Position numbers and translations under genes: made by a program. Source: Cannabis sativa (Eukaryota; Streptophyta; Magnoliopsida; Rosales; Cannabaceae). Taken from it: a DNA stretch of 64,000 nt. The stretch spans positions 80,000,600 to 80,064,599 of the forward strand of contig NC_083602.1 in the NCBI RefSeq assembly GCF_029168945.1, given 5' to 3'. Each line of letters starts with the position of its first letter. Position 1 is the stretch's first letter. This document shows positions 46,857 through 57,365 of the stretch, piece after piece. Under the pieces are notes generated by a model, which saw nothing but the letters and a program-made list of their open reading frames with translations, had not been told where the DNA came from and did no database searches.

Positions 46857-49599
46857 AACAGATGGAGTCCCAGGCTCTTGGTTCGGGTCTTCTGGGCCGG
46901 TAGGAGTTGGACGATCTGTTGTTTTAACGGGAGATACATCAGCATTTTGGCCGGAGGTAGAAGTAGTTGCCCCGGTTTCACCATAAGCCACTTGGGAAGC
47001 GCAGAATTCAAGGTACATGTCCTTAGCATCACCCAAATACTCGAAGTTTTCCTGAGGATTAGCCTTCCAAAAGTCGTAGAAGAGCTCAAGGCCGACTGTC
47101 TCCAAGGCATGAACTTTCTCTTTCAGCTTCGTCACCTCGGCCGTAAGCTCCTCCTCCTTAGCCTTCTTCTCCTCCTCCACCCGATGAAGGACTGCTCAAA
47201 GAGATGTCCTCTCATCTTGAAGACTGTTCACTTCTGCGAATAAAGTCTGGATGGTATCCTCAAGTCGGGCAGAAGCCTCAAGATCCTTAGTCAGCTCAGC
47301 TATTTTCTTCTGGGCAGTAAAAAAGCTTCTTGTTGGCTTCACCCAACTCCATCCGAACAGCTCTGAGTTCCTCCCTGCCGTCTTCAGCATCCTTCCTGGC
47401 CATGTCCACCTCTGCCCTCATGGTATTGGAAAAAGCCGTGTTCTTGGAAGAAGCAGACTTAGCCCGGGAGTAGGTGTAGGCCAGCTTCAAACCGGCCTGC
47501 ATAGAGTAAAAACTTGAATATTTGAGCCAAGTAAAGAGGATTAAAAGAAATCGTCAAGAAAGACTTACCCTTGTGAACTCCTTCAAGACTCCTCTCGTGA
47601 ACTGCTCCAGAGAAGAGTCACTGTCAACACTGGCCAGCTACTCACTAACCTCAGGAACCAACCAGTTCATATAGTGAGCGAGCATCTCCTTGCCTTTCTT
47701 GGCCTCCGGAAGCTCAGACAAAGGTGGAGCAGAGGTCCGCACCAGCTTAGACCCACCTCTCAGTTGGTCAGACCTGTTCGAACTCCCTCCTCGAGACTCC
47801 TTTGACTTGGCAACTTTTGGAGCGGAGGGGTTTGTAACCGTTAGCTCCTAAAAAAGATCGATGACCTCCCTGGCAGGCATCCTTTCCTTAGAAGAGGTCC
47901 CCTCACCGCCTTTAGACTTCTTGGTCGGGGGAGATGCACTGGAGCTTCCACCAATCCTCTTCCTCAGAGCATCAAGCATCATTTGAAACATGTCTACAAG
48001 GAACAAAAAACAACATGGTTAGAGGAAACAGACATCAGAAACATAAAGCATAAAATTCAAGAAGCTCAAAAACAAGATGAAGTAGTATGCAAGGTGATTG
48101 TCCGAACAGAACTCGAAAGTCCATCTCACCTTACATGCCTCTTATTTTGGACATAATAGCTTTCCCTTTTCCGAGCACGGGAGGAGGTGGCCGAGCAGGA
48201 GAGATGGGCTCCATTATGCGAATTTCATGTTCAACAGGCCTGTGCTGGGCCGAAAGTTTGTTCCTCCTTTTGAGTAGAGTAACCTGCTCCTCCTCAACTT
48301 CATCTTCAGGATTCAAGTGCTTTCAAGCATACTGCTTGGCCCTTGCACCTCCCTTCAACTTAGCTTCGCGCTTAAGTTTAATGAGTTCATTCTCTGAATG
48401 AGCTCGGTTAGCCCATCCAGCACCAGATTTCCTCTTCCTCTCCCTCACTGTCTTAGGAATGAAATCCTTTGATAGAGCCCGTACCTTATAAAGTTATCCT
48501 CGGAGGTCAACTGGATGATATTCCTGTCTTCCCCCGCAAGTCGAGTAAGCTTTTGAGCTCTATCCTTAAGAGCAAGGGTGAGGGGAGGGCAATGGTATGT
48601 TGGAATCTGCTAGAACCGAGTACGGGTGATGCGTACGCCATCCACCAAGAAGTATTCATCAACTAAATGTCCAATTTTGCTGATGGTCGAGTCATCGGTG
48701 CCCGTCAACCACTTGAAGTCTGGTTGAGAGAAATAGAAGTACCCCGACCTGCCTTGCTTGGGGGTGGACTTCAAATCAAAAAACCAACTGACCTCGTGGG
48801 GAGAAGGCATATCCCACTTCTGGGAGGCAGAAAGGACAAAAAGGGCAGACAGATACTTAATGGCCTTAGGAGTGAACTGGGTCGGACAGAGGCCGAAGAA
48901 GTCTGCCACATTATTAAAGTATTAATGCAAAGCATCAATGCCCCTTGCTGGGCATGAGCGCCCGACCAAGCGCACATCCCCCTTCGGGGATTGTGGCACG
49001 ATTATTGTGGGCGGGAATTAAGCAGTCCAATTCGCCTATGTAGCCATCCTGGTCGAGAGTCCGCAGGCGCGCCTTAGTAACGCTGGACGGAGGACTCACC
49101 CACCTGGTGCCCAAGGCACTTTGCCTCCTGTGAGGAGCCACAGTAGTAAGCTCCTCACTGACGTAGTCCATGCCCTCAACCAGGACGTCTCCGTCAGCAT
49201 CGACTTGCTCCCCAGCCTCATTGTACTCCCCATAGTTTGGGAGTTCAACCTCCTCCTCTTCCTCTGCCTCAGAAAAACTGCTAGGATGAATGTCGTCCTC
49301 CCCCTCAATCTCCTAGACCTCAGCATCACCTTCATGATCCCCCTCCTCCTGGATGGTTGGATCCCGTTCAGCGCTGGGCAAAGTGGCGTGCCGAGCCACT
49401 TGAGGATCAGACGTGCCGGCCATACGTGTTGTTTTCTTGGTACGAGCCATCATTCTATGGCTGGATAAAAGATTTGAGGGAGATATACTTCACTGGAAGC
49501 AGGTGAACTAGAGCAAAGACGAGGATGATCCTCGTGCAAAAGTTGAAGCAGGTCTTGGTCGATTTGATGTTCGGTCTCCCAAAAATCACCTGGGTTCAG
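46857..49599 (-). pseudogene. Antisense accessory gene (aORF) of Tat-1, broken
   Basis: Read from the right: after a predicted acceptor (49600) comes a short acidic lead, M-A-R-T-K-K (49450), then a Glu-rich region. The gypsy-type putative transposase domain follows (V-S-E-E-L, L-D-C-L-I-P-A-H-N, F-F-G-L-C-P-T-Q-F, Y-L-S-A-L-F-V-L, F-D-L-K-S), then a basic linker and Ser/Lys-rich middle (47600-48000). The C-terminus is a coiled coil (47500-46857), with E-E-E-K-K-A-K-E-E-E-L and a last segment ending near P-G-T-P-S-V. Stops and frameshifts occur throughout. The order matches the Tat-5 protein. The role is unknown; extra ORFs of this kind are known from Tat elements. Confidence 0.8.
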
Positions 49600-49973
49600 C
49601 TACAAAAGACAACACACAAGATGAGTGTTTGGCCGGAATATCGAGCGATAAACAAGCAAATATGCCGACCAGGAGTACTCAACAGATTAAAGAACGAAAA
49701 TGATCAAAGAAAAGTCAAAACTCAAGGAGTTTGACATTTTTTCGAGTTAGGGCAAAAATTTTATCAAGCTTAGAATAAGCAAGATGAAAGACCGGCATTA
49801 TGAAGTTCAGAAAGCAAGCATTATGGACTGTAAAATCACATGAAACGATGATAAAAAGGAATCGCAGAGTTTCTAAACCTAGGGTTTCCTATGAATTTTC
49901 TACGGCAAAGTCGAAGGTGCATTCAAAAAAAATAAACATGCAAAAATAAGCATAAAGGAAATCGAGAACTTAC
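49600..49973 (-). other. Predicted 5'-UTR intron of the Tat-1 aORF
   Basis: GTAAGT donor at 49973 and CTTTTGTAG acceptor at 49601-49600, minus strand, matching the Tat-3 intron in place and size. Confidence 0.5.
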
Positions 49974-50132
49974 TCAAGGATCAGATGTCTGGATTCAAGG
50001 AACGACAAACCAACAAGCAGTTTTGATGAAGGCACTTCAGCAAACTTGAAACCAAAAAAACCTCTCTTTTCTCTCTGAACTCACTAGCAAAGAAAGATGG
50101 TGAAAATGAGTTTATGTGCCAATGCTCTTTGG

Positions 50133-50140
50133 TATTTATT
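50133..50140 (-). promoter_or_regulatory. Decayed antisense TATA box of the Tat-1 aORF
   Basis: AATAAATA on the minus strand stands where Tat-3 has TATAAATA, 300 bp from the LTR. Confidence 0.4.
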
Positions 50141-50427
50141 GGCAAGTCATGAAAAGGGGTAATCATTTCACATGACCTCAGATGCCTCGTTTCCCTCTAA
50201 AAAGTGAATATGGGAAATAAAAAATAATCAAGTGCAACCGTCAACCATGGTGAGAGAAATCGGATTTCAAAATATTAATTGTCAGGGCATTAATTAGCCG
50301 AAAACCGAAGGGACGTCCAGTAAGTCTCACATCGAGTCTCGGACAGACGCGCTTGACACGTGTCCCCATCCAAGGGTAGAAGCAGCTCGGATGAAGTCTA
50401 CACGCCACTACGGAAGTCCCGTACAGA

Positions 50428-50439
50428 CTTGGGGGCAAA
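50428..50439 (+). promoter_or_regulatory. Polypurine tract of Tat-1
   Basis: CTTGGGGGCAAA abuts the LTR. Tat-5 has GCTTGGGGGGTAAA in the same place. Confidence 0.8.
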
Positions 50440-51072
50440 TGTTCTCCCAATTTTTGCACTCTGACGTGGCATCACACAATGGTGACACGTGGAATAAATC
50501 TTGAGTATCTGCACAGAGGGTATAGTCTGAGCAGGATGCCTCGTAGGCCTATCTGGAGCAAAGATATTAGCAATCCGCGCAGATCCATCAACACTTAGTG
50601 AATTCAGCTTTTGCATCGTGAGTCATCAAAGAAATCCCTATAACTTGGGGATCAGATCATAGAGATATGGCAAGCTGTCCAAATCCCACGATCAGTGTAT
50701 TCTACATTTATCATGCAATCTTTCTGCTTATATCCATTGTAACGAGAAGGGAAACACTTCCTCTCAAAGTTCATAGTCCTATAAATAATGATGCATGCTC
50801 ACTGGGCAAAGGACGAGAGATTGTACCCTAGAGATACTATCTAAGAATTCATATTCAGAGATATTGTTACAAGACCTATAAGAAAATGAACCTTTCTCCT
50901 TGTTCTTGAGTCAATACAAATAACGAGGATTAAGCTATTACTAAACTTCTCGGGGCTGAACCTCTATAAAATTCGTGTGTCTTTACAATGCTTTGCCATA
51001 TATCGATTGCTATAAATTACCTATCGCTTACAAAATAAGACTCACTGTCATTGGCTAAAAGCGAGGTCAACA
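50440..51072 (+). repeat. 3' LTR of Tat-1
   Basis: TGTTCTCCCAATTTTTGCAC to GAGGTCAACA, 633 bp. A G-box (CACGTGG) at 50486-50492 and a TATAAATA near 50778 are seen. It is the only Tat LTR of this family here with both ends intact and no neighbouring LTR. Confidence 0.88.
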
Positions 51073-52880
51073 TATACCATCCTCAAACATCCATCAACGA
51101 CCAAGCTTTGGCTGACTTCTTGATAGAAGGTATAACTCTAGAAGAAATTCCACTTGATTAGCGAGACGTAGAAACCTAGAAGCTAAATGTGGATACAGCA
51201 TCCAACGAACAGGGTTCGGGTGCAGGGGTAATATTAATATCGGTCGAAGGCTTTAAGTTCCACTATGCTATGAGATTCCAATTTGACGCATCCAATAACG
51301 AGGCTCAATATGAAGCCTTGATCGGTGACTTAAAGATAGCAGAGCCATTGAAAGTCAAAAATCTCATTTGTCATAGTGATTCGTAGCTAATCGTGAACCA
51401 GATCCTCGGGGAATACCAGGCCAAAGGGTTAAAAATGGCAAACTATTTAGAGAAAGTTCGGAAGAACTTGAAAAGATTTGATTACTTTAAAATCGAACAA
51501 ATTCTGAGAGGAAAAAACTCCAACGTCGATGCCTTAGCAAAACTGGCCTCACAGAATGACTTGGATGAATTGAACCTAGTTTCGATAGAGATGCTAAGCA
51601 AGCCAAGTATCTGTGAAACTGAAGACGTCGAGATGATAGATAACTTTTGAGCATGGATGACACCTATTATCAATTATTTACTCGGCAGACAACTTCCAAA
51701 TGACAAAAACATGGTGCGAAAACTATTGTATTCGGTGCCTCGCTACACAATGATCGAAGGCAAACTATATAGAAGAGGGTATTCAATGCCCCTACTTCGG
51801 TGTGCTCTCCCCATAGAAGCAAATGAAATCATTAGAGAAATTCGTGAAGGCTTCTGTGGGGATCATGCGGGCTAGAAAAGTTTGTCTAAAAATATCATTA
51901 GACAAGGATATTACTGCCATCAATCAATAAGGACACACACAAGTTTGTCAAGAAACGTGATAAGTGTCAGAGATTCACATATACCTCGTGTACCACCAAC
52001 AGAACTTAGAATGATGACCTCGCCCTACCCATTTGCTATATGGGGGATCACCTAATTGGGGCATTACCCACTCGACGAGGAGGAGCTAAGTATGCGGTAG
52101 TAGTAGTCGACTTCTTATGGACGGAGGCTGAGCCCCTCTTCTCCATAACATGCAAGAAAGTCCTTGACTTTGTCGTCAAGAACATTATCTATATGTTTGG
52201 AATTCCCATGAAGATAGTATCCGATAATGGAACCCAATTTGATGTCGACTTGTTCACTGAATTCTGCAAGAGGAATAAAATTATAAAACGCTTCTCGTCA
52301 ATATCCAGGCCTCAAGCAAATGGACAAGTGGAAGCCGTTAAAAAACCCTAAAGGATACTATCAAGAAGAAGCTAGATGCTGCCAAAGGCAAATGGGTTGA
52401 CGAGCTACCTTAGGTACTCTGGGCCCACAAAACTACAGAGAAGACGCTACAGGACACACTCCTTTCTCGCTAGCATTTGGCTCGGAAGCAGTGCTACCTG
52501 TTGAAGTGAACATATTGACTCACAGAAGAGAGTTTTATAATCAAGATGAAAACCAAGAACTTTTAAAATTTTCCTTGGATCTACTTGAGGAAAAATGAAC
52601 TGAGTCGCAAATCACAACCGCAGTATAATAACATTGAGTTACAAGATACTTCAACAAATAAGTCAAAAAAAGACTATTCAATGTTGGAGACTTGGTGCTA
52701 AGATGAGTCTGTAAAAATACGATATATGCATCTGCAAAAGTGTTAAACCCGAATTGGGAGGGTCCATATGTCATCGAAGCAGCAGTCGGAGTCAAAGTTA
52801 ATAAATTGGCTCGACTCGATGGCTCGCTTATAAAGAACTACTGGAGCGCACAACATTTGTGACCCTACTACAAATAAATA
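51073..52880 (+). pseudogene. pol fragment of Tat-2: aRH and integrase
   Basis: The sequence starts at the end of RNase H (D-Q-A-L-A-D-F-L). The archaeal-type RNase H follows (N-V-D-T-A-S, N-N-E-A-Q-Y-E-A-L, C-H-S-D-S, V-D-A-L-A-K-L). The integrase zinc part has Y-R-R-G-Y-S-M-P-L-L-R-C and G-F-C-G-D-H. The core has W-G-I followed by a one-base loss at the first catalytic Asp (about 52050). I-V-S-D-N-G-T-Q-F is kept, and so is Q-A-N-G-Q-V-E-A. The C-terminus near 52680-52860 is degenerate. Several stops and frameshifts occur. It is a different Tat family from Tat-1, judging by sequence. Confidence 0.82.
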
Positions 52881-53184
52881 AATGATGTAACTCGCATTAC
52901 TGATGTGAACTTCTAACTTCAGTTATGAATAAAGAAAATCATTTATATTAAGTAATTACAAAGTTTTGTTCTTTAAAAATTACTTAAGGGGCATTTATGT
53001 ATGATTAACCGTAATTCATCTGGAAATACATTGTATAATGCAAACACGTCATTTCAATTTTTTTTTTTTGAAATTCAAAGATTCTCGACTAAACCTCTTT
53101 GACGAAAGTGGAGTCAAACCGTTATAACTTCCTGACGGAACCTTTTTGACGAGAGAGGGGTCAAATTGTTATAGCACCTTGTCA
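52881..53184 (+). repeat. Tat-2 spacer with hairpin repeats (left part)
   Basis: No gene. Two direct repeats about 47 bp apart each hold TTTGAC ... GTCAAA (53098-53118 and 53145-53165). The array continues after the solo LTR at 55773. Confidence 0.6.
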
Positions 53185-54013
53185 TGTTGGGTTTTCTGCC
53201 CTAAATAAAACCCATTTCAATATAATCAGATTTACTTATTAATAAAGATCAGAAATAACATTTTATGTTGCCTGGTTCACATGATTTATTTCATGATTAT
53301 ATATATATAATGTATGAATTCTATTTAAGTCCAGAACATATGAATTTGTTAATGATTATAGTGTTGTCAGTACAGTGAAATATAATCTTAATAATATGCT
53401 CGAAAGTTTATTCCCTGATTTGTCAGAACACTGGATTTAGACTGACATGGTATAATCAACGATAGGTATTCTTACACCTTGGAAAAGTGTTATGTCCTTT
53501 CCAGGACATTGACAAAGTTTACCAGTATCGGATGTATGGAGTATACATCGGAACGGACCGATATTGAACTTTGACTAGATATATTAGAATTGACCGTAAT
53601 ATCTATTCAATTCAATATCACCTATTGATGCTAAATCAAATGATCTTAATCCTGATATGATTAGGTTCAATCTCAAGAATGTTATTCGTGTTCTTTGATT
53701 TGTTAGTTAAGCCTACTTTTGGGTCAGAGTGATACGTACATTTTGGGAACACGGTAGTGCAATTGAGTGGGAGCGCTAACATAAATATGGAATCTATAGC
53801 TTCTATCTGGCGACTAAAAAGTAAAGGTTGATTTCCTTCCAGCTTAACCAAACAAAAATAAATGGTGGAATACTCATTTCCCTTTGCTGAAATATCATTT
53901 ATACAGGGTTAAGTGTTTTAAGGATAAAATACATTGTACGGTGTTATGGTAATTTAATCCCTTTACAGTGTAAATCATCTATATAGAGGATCATTGATCA
54001 CATTAGGATTATA

Positions 54014-54143
54014 TATTAGAGCTAGTCCCACATTGCTAATGTGTGGAAATAAATTGTGATATATAAGATGAATGGGCTACTCCTCCCATTGCCAATTGGT
54101 TTTGAGATGGAACCTCATTCATCTTATTCCTCAAATTCTAACA
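54014..54143 (+). repeat. TRIM left LTR
   Basis: TATTAGAGCTAGTCCCAC to TTCTAACA. It differs from the right LTR at only two places that I see. The start is TA and not TG. A TATATAAG box lies near 54060. Confidence 0.85.
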
Positions 54144-54482
54144 TGGTATCAAAGCCACTTGTGATCTGTTGTGAGCCCAAATTGCCACCGGTCCAAAAAG
54201 CCGTTTGTGATCCGTTGTGAGCCAAAGTGACGCCTGTCCAAACAGATACTTCCGCTGTCTCCCCTTTAACCTCCGTTTGGGACCTTTCGGCCAATGTGTG
54301 CCAATTTCCAGTGTTGGGGTCTTTGACCTGTTTCAAAATCCACAAATTTCACGACGTGTACACCCACATATTTCCCGATATTTGGCCTTGTGGGATTCTT
54401 TCAAATGTCACGTTCAGCCCTGCTGTTTCTTAAAGGTCGTTCGTTATACCCACACTTTCCAGGCCCAAACGTGAGGAGGGTG
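54144..54482 (+). other. TRIM internal region
   Basis: Primer site at its start, then two tandem imperfect repeats of about 48 bp around TTGTGATC(T/C)GTTGTGAGCC (54157-54245), then no recognised signal until the purine tract. Confidence 0.75.
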
Positions 54483-54612
54483 TATTAGAGTTAGTCCCAC
54501 ATTGCTAATGTGTGGAAATAAATTGTGATATATAAGATGAATGGGCTACTCCTCCCATTGCCAATTGGCTTTGAGATGGAACCTCATTCATCTTATTCCT
54601 CAAATTCTAACA
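54483..54612 (+). repeat. TRIM right LTR
   Basis: TATTAGAGTTAGTCCCAC to TTCTAACA, the same length as the left copy. Confidence 0.85.
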
Positions 54613-55149
54613 TTATAACAATGGATAACTAATGATGTGTCTATATCATGGAACATATAGAGCGTTCTATATGACTGAGAGTGCAATTCCAAGTTCTAAG
54701 AGTGGATTCAATAAGGAATTAATAAGTTAGGGAATTTACTTGGTAAATTCGGTTCGACTTATTGGAAGCTCGGTTATATAGACCCATGGTCCCCATACTA
54801 GTTGAGACCATACTTCTTGTAAGACTCAATTAATTGATTTTCATTAATCAATTATAATTCTAAAAGTTAGACTATGTCTACTTTATGAATTTTCACTAAG
54901 CAAGGGCGAAATTGTAAGAAAAGAGATTCTAGGTTTATTTATTAATTTTGATACTCTATATGTCTAAATTAATAAATATATTAAATGGAAATATTATTTA
55001 ATAATTATTTTTAAGTTATTAAATAATTACAATTGGCATTTGAATGGTAAAATTGGAAAAATGGCATTTTTGAGAAAATAGGAATGAAAAATAACAAAAT
55101 GGGAAAGTTGCAAAGTGAGGCCCAATTTCCTTATATGGGCACCCACTAT

Positions 55150-55377
55150 GCAAGAGGTTTAACATTTTATTTTTTCCATTATTTTAATGCCACACAATTC
55201 TAAACTAAACCTTGAGGGCATTCTATAAATAGAAAGTATTGGCTTCAGGAAACTCATGACTTTGCAAGAGGTTTAACATTTTATTTTTTCCATTATTTTA
55301 ATGCCACACAATTCTAACCTAAACCTAGAGGGCATTCTATAAATAGAAAGTATTGGCTTCAGGAAACTCATGACTTT
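55150..55377 (+). repeat. 114-bp tandem duplication of the LTR core promoter
   Basis: GCAAGAGGTTTAACATTTTA starts at 55150 and again at 55264. Each unit holds a TATAAATAG box (55224-55232 and 55338-55346). Other copies of the LTR have one unit. Confidence 0.9.
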
Positions 55378-55772
55378 GAACATTGTTTCCTTCAGACAAA
55401 AGCCAAGCCGCCCCTTCTCTCTCTTTTCTTCTCTAAATTTCGAAAATCCTTGAGTGAATGAGAAGTGCCGACACACATCAAGTGGTACCTCAATCATAGT
55501 ATGTAAGACTGTGGAAAATAAACCATCAAGAAGGAGAATCAACATCAAAAAAGGAGGGAAAGAGATCCAGATTCAGATCTTGATTATGCTCTGCTATAGA
55601 AAGGAATAAAGGGCTAGAGATCTGAATGGAAGGAGTCATTATATTCCGCTGCACCAAATGTAAGGTTTTCTAAACATTATATGTGTTTAATTCATTGTTT
55701 TAGACTTCATATTAGGGTGTTAATCAAACATACTTTGTAGTAAATCTAGATCCTGGTAAAATATTTCCAACA

Positions 55773-55900
55773 GATCAAACCTTTTTGACGAAGAAGGGAT
55801 CAAAAAACTATAATTTTTGATTTAAAACCTATCCGACGGGAAAGGAAAATAAAAAGTTATAACTCACGTATAAAACTGAATACTAACGGTCCTCACAAGC
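55773..55900 (+). repeat. Tat-2 spacer with hairpin repeats (right part)
   Basis: It continues the array. TTTGAC (55784-55789) faces GATCAAA (to 55804) with one extra base, and a weaker fourth copy follows near 55825-55870. Confidence 0.5.
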
Positions 55901-57218
55901 TATGAAAGTACTAAACGAGGCATCACAACGCCTTAATAAATTACTTGAACCTAGAAAATGGATAGAGAATATAATTATTCATACCAGCAAATTAAAAATA
56001 TAAAAAGTGATAGAATCATCAAAGTATATTTAAGTTTGCTTAAGGCAGATTATTACTGCTATAGCGAGGCAGAATTGACAACTGCTCAAAAATCAAAAAG
56101 TTTGGTAGATTACTAATTACTTAAACAGGAAGATTACAAGCAATGGAAAAAACCAAAAGTACTATACCTTAGATCAAAATATAGTTGGTTACAATGTGAA
56201 TAAAAACTCATGCGAACACAATTGTATTATGTTCGAATGAAAATAGTACAAGGAATTTAAGATAAGAAAAAAAACCCTAGTTAGGTTACAAACTTTTCTT
56301 TACAAAAATGCCACTAGGAGCAAACCATTAAGTCATCTTCCTAAACCAAGGATGAGAGGGGAAGCCGATGAACTCGAGAAAGAACGTCTTCATATAGCCT
56401 TAGTAAGACCGTATACACATAGCTCAGAATAAGACCGACTACGCATAGCTTCAGAAAGACCGGCTACATGTAGAGAGCCTTGATCTTTGCACAGACCTCA
56501 TTCTCCTCATCATCAAAAGATCCTATTTCCTAAAACTGATATCTCTTTCCCAGCCTCAAGAAATTCCTCAATACCAGAAAGAGGATGGTGTAAAGGTGTT
56601 TTGGTGCAGGTTTGGGTCTTGGGTTGGCTGGATTCTATGATGGAAGCTATGTCAATTTCCTTCCCAGGTTCATCTGGAACAATGCCAACCTTCCTTTGGA
56701 ATTCTTTATCAGCCTGAGGAGGACGTTTAAGATCACTCACAAGATCTATATCCTCAAAGATTACTTGTCAGGATCGCCCATGGCAGGCTACGGGGTTCCC
56801 CTGGTTTTGATTGGTCAGAAGCTCCTCAACCTTAGAATCCATTGTTGCCGGTTCCAATTGAGGCTTAAAGTCTTTGGGAACAAATGGAAAATGGTTGGTG
56901 CATCTGGGTATTATAAGTTTGGAAGGATGAAATTCTAAACTAAGAAGGGACATTCTAGCAGGAAAAAGATGATCCATTCTAAAAATGGACAGAGGTTTGT
57001 GAAAAATGAGAAGGTTGAGCCACCCTTTTATACACAATGTCCAATGACAAGAAAGCTAAGTATTGAGAAATTCGACGGTTGGGAGTAGAGCAGAATATGA
57101 AGATAATGACCCTCGAAACCGTACAACCGCCAGAATCAAAGGATGTGCTTTTTCCAAGAAGAGATCTGGACAAAAATACCCTCTGTAATTATTAAAAGCT
57201 CTTTTTACTAAAAAGAAC
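55901..57218 (-). pseudogene. Unrecognised minus-strand gene region of Tat-2
   Basis: By position this should be the Tat-2 aORF. A minus-strand TATAAAAG (57032-57025) lies about 200 bp from the LTR start. Downstream of it an ATG at 56842 starts M-D-S-K-V-E-E-L-L-T-N-Q-N-Q and stops after 24 codons. Another stretch (56740-56513) reads 75 codons with P-Q-A-D-K-E-F-Q-R-K and G-I-E-E-F-L-E-A-G-K. I see no gypsy-type transposase domain. The two may be exons or frameshifted parts of one gene. The rest, down to 55900, shows nothing. Confidence 0.4.
57025..57032 (-). promoter_or_regulatory. Antisense TATA box of Tat-2
   Basis: TATAAAAG on the minus strand in TGTATAAAAGGGTGGC, placed like the antisense boxes of Tat-3 and Tat-5. 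Confidence 0.5.
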
Positions 57219-57233
57219 TTTTTAAGGGGCAAT

Positions 57234-57365
57234 TGTTATATCCGAAATTTGGCTGGAGAACACGAGTCAAGATAAAGGGAATGTGAATCGATGCCATTGC
57301 TTTCTATGGAATAACTTATTAATTACGTAAGTATCAGAGTATATTTGTAACCCGCTGACTGTAAG
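57234..57365 (+). repeat. Start of the Tat-2 3' LTR
   Basis: TGTTATATCCGAAATTTGGC follows a purine tract. Copia D cuts it after about 130 bp. Confidence 0.65.

Larger units (their letters stand above)
40126..51072 (+). mobile_element. Tat-1: Ty3/Gypsy Tat-type element with antisense aORF
   Basis: Order: gag, protease, reverse transcriptase, RNase H, archaeal-type RNase H, integrase (plus strand), spacer with hairpins, aORF (minus strand), polypurine tract, 3' LTR. The dual RNase H, the D-N-G protease motif and the aORF place it in the Tat lineage (Ogre/Retand-like). Its 5' LTR is probably the truncated unit at 20716-21112 + 30443-30559, now separated from gag by copia C. It inserted into Tat-2, whose sequence resumes at 51073. 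Many stops and several frameshifts show it is old. Confidence 0.9.
54014..54612 (+). mobile_element. TRIM (miniature LTR retrotransposon), 599 bp
   Basis: Two 130-bp terminal repeats flank 339 bp without coding capacity. After the left repeat comes TGGTATCAAAGCC, an iMet-type primer site. Before the right repeat is a GAGGAGGGTG purine tract. TTATA is duplicated on both sides (54009-54013, 54613-54617). The same place in related LTRs reads GGATTATAACAATGG without the insertion. It needs proteins from another element to move. Confidence 0.9.
53185..55772 (+). repeat. Solo copia LTR carrying a TRIM
   Basis: A single LTR (TGTTGGGTTTTCTGCCC to TATTTCCAACA) with no internal region or second LTR. 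Both sides continue into the Tat-2 hairpin-repeat array. Flanks are TGTCA on the left and GATCA on the right, so any target duplication is imperfect. Its length (2588 bp) is explained by a 599-bp TRIM and a 114-bp tandem duplication. Confidence 0.85.
51073..57365 (+). mobile_element. Tat-2: 3' half of a Tat-type element
   Basis: pol fragment, spacer with hairpin repeats, unrecognised minus-strand ORFs, polypurine tract (TTTTTAAGGGGCAAT, 57219-57233) and the start of a 3' LTR (TGTTATATCCGAAATTTGGC from 57234). The solo copia LTR (53185-55772) lies inside. The 5' half is not in the window. Tat-1 sits at its left edge. Confidence 0.75.
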
